DNA of 64,000 nt from Lytechinus pictus (taxonomy: Eukaryota > Echinodermata > Echinoidea > Temnopleuroida > Toxopneustidae), in NCBI RefSeq assembly GCF_037042905.1, contig NC_087261.1, positions 16,862,917 to 16,926,916 on the forward strand. Direction: 5' to 3'. Of this stretch, positions 26,801-35,054 are shown piece by piece (the stretch's first letter is position 1; every line of letters starts with the position of its first letter). Made by a program: the position numbers and the translations under genes. The notes below the pieces were generated by a model. It made no database searches, was not told the origin of the DNA, and worked only from the letters and a program-made list of their open reading frames with translations.

Positions 26801-29800
26801 TTACCTGTTAATATTGCAAAATATGTTATATGGAATAATTTCCACCCAAGATATATCCTAAATCTTAAATAGACTGTGACACTTAACCCTTTATATTTTC
26901 ATGATAGGGATTTTCCTCGAAATATCACAGAGTTAAAAGAGATGCATATGAAATATGGTAAACGTGCATCGATTATCTCAAGATGTATAATTATTATGAC
27001 CGTTAGGTCTTGCTATGTTTGATATATCTTGTTATGAAATTTTGGGGAAAATCATTTCTATGTCAAATATTGGTTCCGGGACATTAGCTCCTGCGACAAT
27101 ATGACTAATTGATAACATGCTCATCATAGGTCTACAGTAACATAAAGCGCATCTACATCATCATGGTTCTTTTTATTTTAGTGCCAGTAACCATGGTATA
27201 ATGGGCCATTATTCTTTATTGGTGAGGCAGGAATTTATTTCTTGAAATGCCGAGCGCGTAAAAGCTGCTTGAGCTACAGCCAGGGTAATAATATCCAAGT
27301 CCTTTGGAAGCGCATATAGAGACGTTATTCATATTGTGTTATGCGCTATACAAGAACTGACTATTATTATTATTATAATTGTGTTTCCACAAACGCCATT
27401 TGTCAAGGGAGAAAGAAAGAAATAACTCCGTTTCGCAGATTAACAAAATGAAGGAGGGGGTCTAAAAAGATGGTACATGTATAAATTTAAGATCTTTAAC
27501 CTACCGGGATATTGACTACTATTGGTGACCCAGGTTCCACTATCTTCTATAATTCCACAGTTTGTATCTCCAAAGTAGCAAGACCAGTCTATGTAGCAAG
27601 AGAGAAAGAGAGAGAGAGAGAGAGTGAGAGAGGAAGGGGGAGAGAGGGGTGCCAAACAAACAGAAAACAGGTAGAATATACTTATAAGTCTCAACACTCA
27701 ATAATAATACACAATTCTAGATTTAACTGAAAATTAGATGGTTCGAGCATTGCAGCTAATTTTTCACATTATGCTAAAGAATAATAGCCTGCATAGAAAC
27801 CAAATTTATGTTGTTCTTTATTGTCCATTATTTTTTTCATTGTTACCACCTTGCGAATTTACCCCCAAAACCTTTATGGAGCAAGTTGATTAATAAACCA
27901 CTCCTATATACCCCCCCCCCTCACATGCAGCAATTGAAACGCACTTCTGGAAACAGTCTGCTGTGCTAACCCTTCACTCGAGTTAATAAGCCTGAGCCTA
28001 TGCCTCGTGTACTGAAGGCCCTTTGTGGGGGGGGGGGGGGGGAGGGGTGTGGAGACCCACTTGTTGATCTCAGTTTCAATCAGTGTCCGTGCCTGCAGAA
28101 TACACCTCAAACGTACGTAAATATCAAGTCACCTAACCAATAACTTTAGGAGATATTTTCTTTCAAACTTTAATATGTATTAATTACGAAAATATCACCT
28201 CAATTTAAATAATTTAGGACACCTGGGGTTAGGTGACTAGAGGTCATGTTTTCATTTGTGAATTTCCATCACTGCATGGATATGCGATTCAACCTTTGGA
28301 TTCAACGCATGGTCAATTGCATTACGTTTTGTGTGCCCCCCTTTTATGACTTGATGCTATGAGTTTTACAGGGGTGAGTCTTTCTGCCAAGTTTTAACTT
28401 GATAAAAAAGAAAGAATAAGTTGAGTGCTCATTTCAAGAAATGGAGCATACAGTTTTAAGGAAATTTATCCTGGTTCAATTATTTTACTTATTTTGTACA
28501 TGTTATGCAGTAATGAGGGTCCTCTTTTTAAACGTAGGAAAGTATGAAGAAAGTTAAACTTTATGCAAGCTTTTAACATTGGGAAGACGTGCGTGTGTGT
28601 GTGTGTGTGTATGTGTGAGTGGTATGGTGTGAGGATGGATGTTTGTGGCTGATTATTAAGTTGATTTGAGATAATTTAGCTTGTTAATGTCAATGTGTTT
28701 AAATTGTCTTGAACTTATTGTCAGCCTATATTGTTTGCAACTAATATTTTATGAAAACCAATAAAAACAGAAAAAAAAGTTTTAACTTGATAACCAAAGC
28801 TTTAAAACAATACACACGGAAATGCTGCAAGCTGTATATTGTGATTGTCATGACATCCTAAAAATCGGACAGCAGCAATAAAAAAGGACATGAAAAAGGT
28901 GAGCGATTACTTTTGATAATAATTTCAAATCATATCATATCACTTTACCACTTGTATTACCTGCAAATCATGACGAAGTGTTAAATAAGACATTTGAATT
29001 TTGTGATCAATTCCTTTTTTTTGTAGGTGGAACAACTCTGAGCAATCACATTACGGTCACTTGTATTACACCTTTTCATGTAACACAAATTTGACATTTT
29101 TCTAGCCTTCCGACAACTTATGTTTGGATATTTTCTGTAGTGACCAAAAATAATGACTTTCAGATTATCGAACTAAAAATGCTTAAAAACCAATAATATT
29201 TTTCTTTGTTAAATTGAAAATAAGTTATATATGTAGTCGTATATTCCTGTTTGTATGGTTCGGATTACTGCTTTTTACTTTAGCAGACAAAAAAAATCTA
29301 TATCCGAAAGACTATAAGATAAGATATAGGAAATACACAGCAAACAAAGAGATGGTTCTAATAGATAAGCAGTTATTACAAGGTTCATCCATAAAATAAT
29401 TTTTTTAAGGAAAAAGTAAAAGTAAAAGAAAACGTTTTCCATAATCTAATATTAGCTCTATTTCAAATCCAGATCAAAATTCTGAAGTAAACCTGTTATG
29501 TAATTTCATAAGTGTAAAGATCAGTGGGTCATAAAATCAGCCTCAAATAGCTTTGTCTTTTTTAATACACAGCTCTTTATAGGCTAACAACAATGACTTC
29601 TGTGATCATAATTCCACAGTCATATTGGTTCTCGTTAATATGGTTAATAATATATATATATATATTCGCTGAATGCATTTATACTTTCTTTGTTAGATGT
29701 TCAATAGTCTATTTTGGTTCTTAATATTAATTTCAGCTATGATTATGTTGTAATCATTGTAAACATGTTCCGTTTGTTGTTTGGACCGTTGTATCACTTA

Positions 29801-31087
29801 TCTATGTATAATAGATACAATAAAATACTTCTTTAGATTCATATTAAAGAGGAAAATGCGATATTTCATTTTATGATGCCTTATTTGTAATAAAACGCGT
29901 TATTTGATTTCATGCGACAAGAAAAAAATAACCTGACATTATCCTTATAATGTTGTAGATGGTGTGAAATTTGCCAATTACAGTTACTATGATAACGAAC
30001 GTATAGTATTCGACAAGGTTGCTTTTACTCAAATCATTTATACCTCATATGAAACCAGCCACCCTAAAGCAACAATAAAAAGACACCTCTCAAATCACCG
30101 TTTTAAGGAAGAATTAATATGCCATAAACACATGACCTCAAACAGTATTTTCTTCGAAATAATTTAATAGCATATTGATGTATTATAGGGTTACGCATGA
30201 ATAATCAGTCGACAGTCTTTGTTGTTAATTTCAATTGACCTGCGCCAAAGAAAAGTAGACTGCAATTTAATGAATCCATATGTCAACGAAATCATAATCC
30301 TACAAGAATTTTATATAAAATCCATTGCAAAACACCCTTTCAATAATTTAAATTAAAAGTGTTTAATATACACTTTTTTGTTCAATTCTGAAAGGGACTA
30401 GTAATAACGTTTGTCGGCAACTCATTGAGGATTATGATACATCATTTGCATCTGTGTTTTGCAGCCATGCCTTACTTTTGGGCAAATCGAATTTTACATC
30501 GTAGTAAAAATACCTCCTGGTTATCCCAGCGTAAACATATAAAAATAATAATAATGAAACTTGTTTATATAGCTCTTATTACGTACGTTACCAGAGGTTT
30601 CTAAGCACTCTACATCGGGTTTATAGGTAAATGGGTAAATATACCACATGATACATGTACATAATATTATTTTGTATAAAATACTCTTTCAGACCATATA
30701 TAATAACTGAATGTTCATGGCATATCCTTTTCTTAAATTTGTATGGTGTAAAATTTGTTGTATGACTCGCAGTATGGCTCAATGTTTGTGTGACTTCATT
30801 TTCATGACAACATACTGAGTAATGGATAGTGCTACTTTGAATGCCGAAAGACCTTTCATCTTAATTAGAGAAGTGATACCAAATTATAATTTTAATTAAT
30901 TAATTAACCTTCCAAACAATAATTACTACAATTTTATGGATTGACATTAGTGGATGATTATTGAAAGAGGACATTGAATCTATTAAAGCAATCGATTGTT
31001 ATTATCAAGTAAAATACCTGGCTCCAGTGCTGAGCAAAGTCCTGTGACGATTATTACCAAGATGGATTTCAATGTAAAATGTTCCAT
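3131..31087 (-). CDS. Gene A: MAM-like type I membrane receptor with NPLY-repeat tail (7 coding exons)
   Basis: Spliced model, coding joins from 5' to 3': 31087-31018, 27588-27505, 17435-17197, 14858-14771, 11780-11667, 5729-5618, 4244-3131. The total is 1821 bases, 606 residues plus stop, with every junction in phase and GT/AG bounded. Order: signal peptide (1-20), MAM-like domain (24-160) opening W-S-C-x-F...N-C-G, Thr/Ser-rich stalk (161-206), membrane span (208-233), then a basic stop-transfer stretch and a 370-residue tail. The tail has NPVY, DPVY and eight NPLY motifs and an ITIM-like VYYADI around Tyr274. Five N-glycosylation sequons sit in the ectodomain. NPxY motifs in other families bind PTB domains or clathrin adaptors, so a signalling or endocytic cell-surface receptor is inferred. 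Gene B upstream is a paralog on the same strand. The family name, ligand and expression are unknown; a missed small exon is possible. Confidence 0.82.
4353..5150. repeat. Two tandem copies of a ~390-bp MITE-like unit (gene A intron 6)
   Basis: Units at about 4353-4745 and 4749-5150. Each starts with GGTTGCAA(A/T)AGGGGTTAG and ends with its inverse (CTAACCCCTTTTGCAACC or a variant). The internal sequence is shared in direct orientation, including a TTGAGACA stretch near the 3' end. The rest of intron 6 (4245-4352, 5151-5617) shows nothing recognisable. Confidence 0.7.
5618..5729 (-). CDS. Gene A exon 6: transmembrane segment
   Basis: 112 bases, phase 1 to phase 2, acceptor TTACAG and donor GTAGGC. 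It encodes a short stalk (A-P-S-S-N-N-R-P-M) and a hydrophobic span beginning W-I-I-P-V-A-A and ending L-C-Y-C, followed by R-Q-R at the junction. The membrane-juxtaposed cysteines could be palmitoylated (inference). Gene B exon 7 begins its span with W-L-I-P-V and has the same phases. Confidence 0.85.
5810..6295 (+). repeat. Dispersed repeat, copy 1 (inverted relative to 10370-10870)
   Basis: Shared landmarks in reverse order with 10370-10870: the TTTTAATGTGCTGAATC stretch, AAACAAAATGGCTGCC, the long AT-rich middle, TTTGTTCTTTGAA and TACCATTTGTTTTGTAC. Identity is clearly reduced. There is no coding capacity, so it is a non-autonomous element of unknown class in gene A intron 5. Confidence 0.65.
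6980..7860 (+). pseudogene. Non-LTR retrotransposon remnant (C-terminal ORF2)
   Basis: One frame from about 6980 reads I-F-T-N-G-I-V-Y-L-T-D-I-I-G-R-N-G-Y-I-P then ...KKAIPAIW, with an in-frame stop near 7195. After a frameshift near 7330 a second frame to 7718 reads L-R-E-F-N-L-K-L-L-Y-N-L-L-P, K-W-N and D-D-L-C-P-T-C...H-T-F-I-D-C. This is the usual end of a LINE reverse-transcriptase ORF: W/I...G-N...Aip..W followed by the CxxC...HxxxxC zinc-finger-like zf-RVT segment. It is 5' truncated and inactive, inserted opposite to gene A in intron 5. Confidence 0.8.
8349..8535. mobile_element. Short foldback MITE
   Basis: Inverted arms: CACTCTTAAAA plus ATACTGTCCACACAA on the left, TTGTGTGGACAGTATGTAGC and TTTTTAAGAGCG on the right, with an inner pair (CTGGGTAGTT / AACTACCCAG). 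There is no clean target duplication. Confidence 0.65.
8540..10369. other. Gene A intron 5, repeat debris with G26-like run
   Basis: No exon was recognised. At 8958-9470 lies a transposon-end-like block (ACAGGGGCGGATCCAG, G-runs at about 8987 and 9439-9463, two GCGCGA-type stretches). (AAAT)n is at 9890-9913. The remainder is unremarkable AT-rich sequence. Confidence 0.45.
10370..10870 (-). repeat. Dispersed repeat, copy 2 (inverted relative to 5810-6295)
   Basis: Reverse-complement counterpart of the 5810-6295 repeat, sharing the GATTCAGCACATTAAAATTG landmark and the AACAAATGGTAGAAAATAC end. The two copies flank the LINE remnant in the same intron. Confidence 0.65.
11078..11630. mobile_element. 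Foldback MITE with TTAA target duplication
   Basis: Long inverted arms (CGGGATACTCCGGGCTG at the left, CAGCCTGGAGCATCCCT at the right) with matching subterminal stretches such as GGTGGGCTGATGATGTCA / TGACATCATCAGCCCACC. It is flanked by TTAA on both sides (11074-11077, 11631-11634), as in piggyBac/Kolobok-type MITEs. It ends 36 bases from gene A exon 5. Related copies: 16275-16608, 23035-23605, and more distantly 32913-33363, 34300-34772, 52119-52711, 62357-62820. Confidence 0.78.
11667..11780 (-). CDS. Gene A exon 5: extracellular stalk
   Basis: 114 bases, phase 1 to phase 1, acceptor TGTATAG and donor GTAAAG. It encodes 38 residues rich in Thr and Ser (starting A-P-S-V-T-A-Q-S-S-T) with no cysteine, as in O-glycosylated membrane-proximal stalks. 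Gene B has two shorter exons here, so the stalk differs in exon number between the paralogs. Confidence 0.72.
11781..14770. other. Gene A intron 4, repeat debris
   Basis: At 12188-12350 there is the 3' part of a minus-strand SINE, with (AAT)n then ATTTATATAGCGCTTTATC. From about 12597 to 14250 there is a degraded transposon-like block with G-runs (12360, 12626, 12670, 14388) and repeated GAGCGCGAAGCGCGAG-type stretches at 12930, 13040, 13480, 13570, 13890 and 13960. No exon was recognised. Confidence 0.55.
13171..13237. repeat. (AT)n microsatellite
   Basis: About 33 uninterrupted AT dinucleotides, self-complementary. Confidence 0.95.
14771..14858 (-). CDS. Gene A exon 4: C-terminal part of MAM-like domain
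   Basis: 88 bases, phase 0 to phase 1, acceptor GTGTAG and donor GTAAGT. It encodes I-Q-F-I-M-E-N-G-R then V-S-V-D-N-I-T-V-Y, the MAM ending (vxFExxxG ... IaiDdI). It aligns with I-I-F-N ... I-R-L-D-N-I-E-I-Y of gene B. The final Cys expected after the D-D/N-I strand is absent in both. Confidence 0.85.
14941..16104. mobile_element. hAT-like non-autonomous element with tandem CGCGCTTCGCG units
   Basis: Left end CATTGGCGTATCTACGGGG, right end CCACGGTACGCCACTG, the same ends as the inner element at 24151-25087. Inside are about five degenerate ~110-bp units, each with a TTTCAGCTCGCGCTTCGCG-like core. G-runs lie next to the left end and C-runs next to the right. No clear 8-bp duplication, so the borders may be worn. 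Lies in gene A intron 3, whose remainder (16105-17196) holds a partial TTAA foldback (16275-16608). Confidence 0.7.
16275..16608. mobile_element. Partial TTAA foldback MITE
   Basis: The right end CAGCTTGGAGTACCC followed by TTAA (16609-16612) and the internal AAATAAGTTGCAGCAATAAA stretch match the 11078-11630 element. The left arm is missing or truncated. Confidence 0.6.
17197..17435 (-). CDS. Gene A exon 3: core of MAM-like domain
   Basis: 239 bases, phase 1 to phase 0, acceptor TATATAG and donor GTTTGT. It encodes the beta-strand core with F-S-L-P-L-N-V-T-S-P-N-G-N-I-S-F, aligned to F-S-I-P-Y-N-F-T-S-P-V-G-N-I-S-F in gene B, and ends S-Y-S-C...I-D-V-K. It has three sequons and four cysteines. 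The Cys that usually precedes the F-x-Y strand of MAM domains is missing. Confidence 0.85.
17695..18011. mobile_element. hAT-type MITE with triplicated poly(A) unit
   Basis: Ends CAGTGGCGTACCTA and TAGGTACGCTAGTG are inverted repeats flanked by a perfect 8-bp duplication TGTACATC (17687-17694, 18012-18019). The interior is a ~75-85-bp unit (poly-A of about 20, 43 and 28, then GGGTCATCAATACAAAATAA and a TTTTCGTACCAG stretch) repeated in tandem. No transposase. Lies in gene A intron 2. Confidence 0.85.
18050..18515. repeat. Degenerate ~115-bp tandem units with CTCGCGCTACGCGCTCGC cores
   Basis: Cores at about 18057, 18260, 18375 and 18495, each followed by a TTGATTAG/TTGGTTAGA-type stretch and AAAATGTCC-like text, as in the 14941-16104 and 24151-25087 elements. 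It abuts the 17695-18011 MITE. Confidence 0.6.
18640..18732. repeat. GGTCCG minisatellite
   Basis: About ten copies of an 8-9-bp unit based on (C/T)GGTCCG(C/T), e.g. GATGGTCCGCGGGTCCG. Locally GC-rich in an AT-rich intron. Confidence 0.8.
19160..21480. other. Gene A intron 2, low-complexity and repeat debris
   Basis: G-runs at about 19160, 19293 and 21307, (TTTA)n/(TTA)n at 19226-19280, GCGAGGGAGCGTAGCGACCG-type stretches at 19430 and 20255, and (AAAT)n at 20465-20532. No exon was recognised. Confidence 0.5.
21485..21880. repeat. Degenerate ~36-bp tandem repeat with GGGGGCGCCAAA core
   Basis: Roughly eight loosely spaced copies of a GGGGCGCCAAA(C/T)TGACCTT-like unit, the core being the SfoI-type palindrome GGCGCC. 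More copies may lie at 22255-22300. Confidence 0.6.
23035..23605. mobile_element. TTAA-type foldback MITE (copy in gene A intron 2)
   Basis: Inverted arms with the same landmarks as 11078-11630: TTAGGGATGGTCCAGGCT on the left, CAGCCCGGACCC on the right, and GTGGGCTGATGATGGCACA against TGACATCATCAGCCCACC. The outermost bases are worn. Confidence 0.7.
23779..25193. mobile_element. Outer hAT-like element, 8-bp duplication, containing a second element
   Basis: Inverted ends CACTGGCGTAAATCC and GGATTTACGCCAGTG, flanked by the perfect 8-bp duplication GCTTAAAC (23771-23778, 25194-25201). A G-rich block follows the left end. The interior is split by a separate hAT-like element at 24151-25087. No transposase is present. 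Confidence 0.85.
24151..25087. mobile_element. Inner hAT-like element nested in 23779-25193
   Basis: Ends CAGTGGCGTAACTACGG and CCACGGTACGCCACTG, flanked by TGGAAATA (24143-24150) and TGGACATA (25088-25095), a 7/8 match as expected for an 8-bp duplication that has since mutated. It shares its interior with 14941-16104: a GGGAGAAAGGAAGAGAAACG stretch, and CTCGCGCTTCGCGCTCGC units at about 24722 and 24932. Confidence 0.83.
25370..26400. repeat. Tandem ~145-bp repeats with CAAGATGGCG / GGCCATCTTG palindromes
   Basis: About six units marked by AACCCCTAAAAAGAGGTA(T/A)T and by a half-palindrome pair such as CAAGATGGCGTC...GGCGGCCATCTTG. The array is interrupted by a SINE fragment near 25895-26115. 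Lies in gene A intron 2. Confidence 0.75.
25895..26115 (-). mobile_element. SINE fragment inside the tandem array
   Basis: (AAT)n, then ATATAGCGCCATCT, and ACCTGGGTCGAGTGCAG near the other end. The core and 3' end match the SINE at 59154-59520. The tRNA-like head is missing. Confidence 0.65.
26400..27504. other. Rest of gene A intron 2; plus-strand SINE piece near 27190-27385
   Basis: 26400-27180 shows nothing recognisable. At 27190-27385 a SINE 3' segment ends in TGCGCTATACAAGAACTGAC and (ATT)n. Confidence 0.45.
27505..27588 (-). CDS. Gene A exon 2: N-terminal part of MAM-like domain
   Basis: 84 bases, phase 1 to phase 1, acceptor ACATAG and donor GTAGGT. It encodes D-W-S-C-Y-F...N-C-G-I-I-E...G-T-W, the usual MAM opening (C-x-F ... 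CG ... W). It has one N-S-S sequon. The length is exactly that of gene B exon 2, which strongly supports both. Confidence 0.85.
27600..31017. other. Gene A intron 1
   Basis: Purine run (GA)n at 27600-27645, C-run at 27908, G17 near 28026-28042, (GT)n at 28588-28612, (AT)n at 29651-29666, and a minus-strand SINE 3' piece at 30540-30640. The rest shows no exon or named element. Confidence 0.45.
31018..31087 (-). CDS. Gene A exon 1: start codon and signal peptide
   Basis: The ATG is at 31087-31085. It encodes 23 residues beginning M-E-H-F-T-L-K, then a hydrophobic core (ILVIIVTGLCSA) typical of a secretory signal, with likely cleavage after CSA. It ends in phase 1 at a GTATTT donor. This ATG was chosen because it gives a signal peptide of normal length and matches exon 1 of gene B in length and phase. 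The 5' UTR and promoter were not identified. Confidence 0.78.
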
Positions 31088-32435
31088 TTCAATCTGTATA
31101 GTCTGACCAGGCGCCAATGACGGATCTCCCACTGCAGATTACTCACAATCAACGTACCTAATAATTATTCTGCTCTCGTTTAAGAATTCAGGACCTCCAG
31201 AATCATGAAAATGATTAGGTACACGAAATACGTGTTTTTGATTGTACTAAAAGAGGAAATTCTAGATAGCTTTATTTTCCGTCGAATTCCCGTCTGTTCC
31301 TGGTTGAAAGTCTACGTCATAGTGCATGGGATCGCACGAGCTCTATGAGTGTGTTGTCTTTGGAACAGAGAGCATTCAAAATATAAATACATGCATTCAA
31401 CCAACTGGAGAGTGATTCTGTATTGTTTATTGACATGTGATACTGAAACTTCCCGTTTTTTTACAGACTATAGAATACCCAATTAACACGAATGCACTTT
31501 TAGAGGTCAAGTATTTATAGGGAAGTAATTTCGATATTCATATCAGACAAGGTCTATTGGCATTGCCCATCGGCTCTACGTTCAACTCTAGAAATTTATT
31601 ATTTCTATATTTGAATCTCTATCTTCGACGGTTGCCCCTCTTCTCTTTCTTGTGGCATCCCTTAGACATACATGTCCCCCTGGATAAATTTTCCATATCA
31701 TAACATTTTTGTGGCGGTAGTTTGATTTTTAAAGGGGGGGGGGGGGGTAGAGGGTAAAATAAAATGTTAAGGGGGCAAAGGCGTTTACTCTTACATAATT
31801 AAAACTATCGGGGGGGGGGGCAAATGGCCTCTAACCCTCTCCCCCATGCCACCACTGCTCAGTTACCTGGTATTAGTATCATCATCGTCATCATCATCAT
31901 CATCGATTTCATTTCCAACTCTATCTGCCCCCTCGATCTCCTCAAAATCTCACCAATGTTTTTCTTTCCTCTCAATTATCTGCTTCACCTTTGACTTTTT
32001 ATCATTTATTTGGTCGAGTGGGAGAGAAAGGACGATATTGGGAGAGAGGGAGGGAGAGAGAGAGAGAGAGAGAGAGAGACTGGAGAGGCGGCAAATATTA
32101 AGATTTCTAAATAAAACAATTACTCTTTCTTTCCATTTTTTTATGAATCCGAAGTAAATATGCCATTTACAAATGAATACACCAAATAAATACGTGTCAA
32201 TGTTTGTCTCTTCATGCAGTGTTTCATTTTGACAGCAGTTTATTAGTGAAGTATGTCATGCGAGTCTATAGAGTAAACAATTTGCGTTTAAGAATAGAAT
32301 AATTATGATAGTTGGGCCTGTGACGTATATCCTTCCATTGAAATCTATTAACGCAACAGTCACACCAACGAAACCGACTCCAAACCGATAGTGAATATGT
32401 GATATACTTTATGATTTGGTCGATATACAGGTTTA
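31088..32435. other. Intergenic region upstream of gene A
   Basis: It must hold the gene A promoter and 5' UTR, but no TATA box or initiator could be assigned. G-runs are near 31735-31747 and 31811, (TCA)n at 31882-31900, (GA)n at 32052-32080. Confidence 0.4.
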
Positions 32436-32439
32436 TTTC

Positions 32440-32830
32440 TAATAGGTCTAGTGCCAATTCGTCCAATTGCCAACTCGTCTACTATCATTTGGTCTACCAT
32501 CAGTTCGTCCACTCACCACATGGTCTACTTTCATTTAGTCTTAATGCCATTCTGTCTAATAACCAGTTGGTCCAGTGGCCATTTAGTCCATATACCATTT
32601 GGTCTAATTGGACTTGGTGTTAAATTGTGCAAAATGAATGGAAATGAAATGGATATTAAACTAACTGGTTATGAGACGAAATGGTCATAGACGAAATGGT
32701 GATTAGACGAAGTGATGATTGGACCAAATGTTTGTTAGACGAAAAATGTAAATAGACGGAATAGCATTAAAGTAGACAATGTGGTGAGTGGACGAGGTGG
32801 CAGTAGACGAATTGGCAATTTACCGATAAA
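32440..32830. repeat. Long imperfect palindrome built of TTTGGTCTA-like units
   Basis: The left arm (32440-32625) is a run of ~20-bp units such as CATTTGGTCTACCATCAGTT. The right arm (32640-32830) is the inverse, with AGACGAAATGGT units. The ends CCAATTCGTCCAATTGCCAA and AGACGAATTGGCAATT pair. Confidence 0.75.
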
Positions 32831-32912
32831 CATAGCGGTTTGGCCGGTATGACTACGGTGTTGATAATAATGAGACAGCCATAAAACTCGTCACTAATTC
32901 TCTATCACTTAA

Positions 32913-33363
32913 AAGGGGAAGTTCACCCTGACTTAAAGAGAGACATAATTATCTGAGAAGATTTCGCGAAATTCATCAAAGGTTAACAAAGTAATGGAGG
33001 TATAAAGTGTGCTTTTGTGAACGTCACCTGCGACCACATCCCCCACTGGTCATTAGTGATTACAATGACAATAAAATAAAATGCATTTTCAGAAAGTTTA
33101 CTCTTTCAGTAAAATCAAACGAATAATTCCGTACTCTTCATACGCTGATATGAGAATATTGTTTCCGTTATTATGAACCATTGAAGAAATGAGAAGTTCT
33201 GGGGATTTAATATCACGTGATGAAGCTGCTGCGGGCATATGACCTCACAAATGCATCTTTGAAAATAATCTTTTTCCAATTGTCTAATATTTTATTTGTT
33301 GAACCGTCACTATTTTTGGTAGCTATTATTAGAACAAATCAATCGTAATGGTGAACTCCTCCT
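32913..33363. mobile_element. TTAA-flanked foldback MITE
   Basis: TTAA at 32909-32912 and 33364-33367. Inverted ends AAGGGGAAGTTCACCCTGAC and GGTGAACTCCTCCT. Its interior 32995-33162 is almost identical, inverted, to 35508-35670. Confidence 0.75.
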
Positions 33364-33754
33364 TTAAGTAATCAAGTCCAAACTTCCGTTTGGTGATTGT
33401 TCATTTCCCAAAGTCACTTTCCCTCCTGTAATGTAATACGTGCCATTTTTAGGTCCATTCTTGCATCAAATAGTTTCCTGCATTACAAATCGTTAAATAA
33501 CGTGGAAATTTAATGAATACCCTCAAATTTGCCGGACTGACCACTTGTTTCTAAAAAAGACAGTCGAAAGTTTTCTAGAACTCTGGTACCACTAGCTAAT
33601 TAGCTTCGTCACATGCATTTTTTTTATGAATCAGTGTAAACAGATGGATGTAAAAATGGTGATTATTATAGTTATCAAACTGAAGTGCATGTACATTACA
33701 CAATCTAAAATGAAAATTAATTACATTAATGACATATGATTGAAAAATGGCTCG

Positions 33755-34018
33755 GTGTAAAAATGGCAGAGGTAAAAATGGCAAATGTAAAATGGCAGAG
33801 GTAAAAATGGCAGAAGTAATAATGGCAGAGGTAAAAATGGCAGAGGTACAAATGGCAGAGGTAAAAATGGCAAAGGTAAAAATGGCAGAGGTAAAAATGG
33901 CAGAGGTAATAATGGCAGAGGTAAAAATGGCAAAGGTAAAAATGGCAGCTATAAAAATGGCAGAGATCAAACTGGCAGAGGTATAAATGACAGCGGTAAA
34001 ACGACAGAGGTATAAATG
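33755..34018 (+). repeat. 15-bp minisatellite array, forward
   Basis: About 18 units of GGTAAAAATGGCAGA with small changes (AAA for AGA, TAAT for AAAA). The array decays towards its right end. Confidence 0.92.
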
Positions 34019-34299
34019 ACCAGTCTTAAACCCCATGCAAAAAAAAAATCAAAAAGCCCCTCCATGTACAGTAGATTAAATAAGAAATGTTCTGAGAAGA
34101 AAATTATAATTATAATGTTGAACTAATCGAAAGGGTAACATTTTAAAATCACACTGTAGATCTTCTGCACCAAACTGATAACACTTGAGTTGGTATTTCT
34201 TTTTTTTCCTAGACTTACATGAACGGCCTTCTCATGTCAAATCGCTCCTCTGATATTCAAATTTGAAGCACACTTTGGATCCCAAGTATTGTACTTAAT

Positions 34300-34772
34300 T
34301 CACAAAAGGGGAAATTCACTCTGACATAAACTTAAGTTTATTCTGAAACTAGCAGAGAATGATTAAAAACAATATTGGTGAGGGTTTTAGCGAATCCATC
34401 AACAATTTAAGAAGCTATCAGAATTTTATATTATAATGGTGACGTCATTTGCGAGTAGTTTTTCCCCATATATGGTGTAATAAAAAATATCAATGAAATG
34501 TCATTAAAAAAATGAAAATGGTTTTTATTGTACCTGAAGTATATCAACATACAAATCATTTCACATCCGCTCCTGAAATATTTTTTTAGCAATCATAACC
34601 CACTGATTAAAAAATTTGGGAAGTATACATTTTGGTGCATAAAATACGGGGCAGGTGCTTGTATATGACGTCACAGATAACAAAAAAATAACATTCATAA
34701 TGGGTTTAAACCTTCACCAATATATTTTCTGCTATTTTAACAGTAAACCATTTGTCAGGGTGAACTTCTCCT
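34300..34772. mobile_element. Foldback MITE between the two minisatellite arrays
   Basis: Inverted ends GGGGAAATTCACTCTGAC and GTCAGGGTGAACTTCTCC, TTAA at 34773-34776. It contains a TGACGTCA-like TGACGTCATTT and TGACGTCACAG in its arms. Related to 62357-62820. Confidence 0.68.
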
Positions 34773-34819
34773 TTAAAACAGGTCGATAGAATGGTACCAA
34801 AGAAACACCTATGATTATT

Positions 34820-34952
34820 TTTACCTCTGCCATTTTTACATAGTCTGCCATTATTACCTCTGCCATTTTTACCTCTGCCATTTTTACCTCTGCCATTATT
34901 ACCTCTGCCATTTTTACCTCTGCCATTATTACCTCTGCCATTTTTACCTGGC
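34820..34952 (-). repeat. 15-bp minisatellite array, inverted copy
   Basis: About nine units of TTTTTACCTCTGCCA, the exact reverse complement of the 33755-34018 unit. Confidence 0.92.
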
Positions 34953-35054
34953 ACCTTAAAAAATACACCCAAGAAATGACATATAACTCCAAAGAGTTTA
35001 TAATTAACAAACAAGGTGTTGTATGAACACCCATAGGTGCTGAACACCATCGAT

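Noticed and set aside
33747-33986. Open frame reading repeated M-A-E-V-K
   Set aside because: It is only the translation of the 15-bp minisatellite; the inverse array gives an equivalent frame on the other strand, and there is no start context or splice support.
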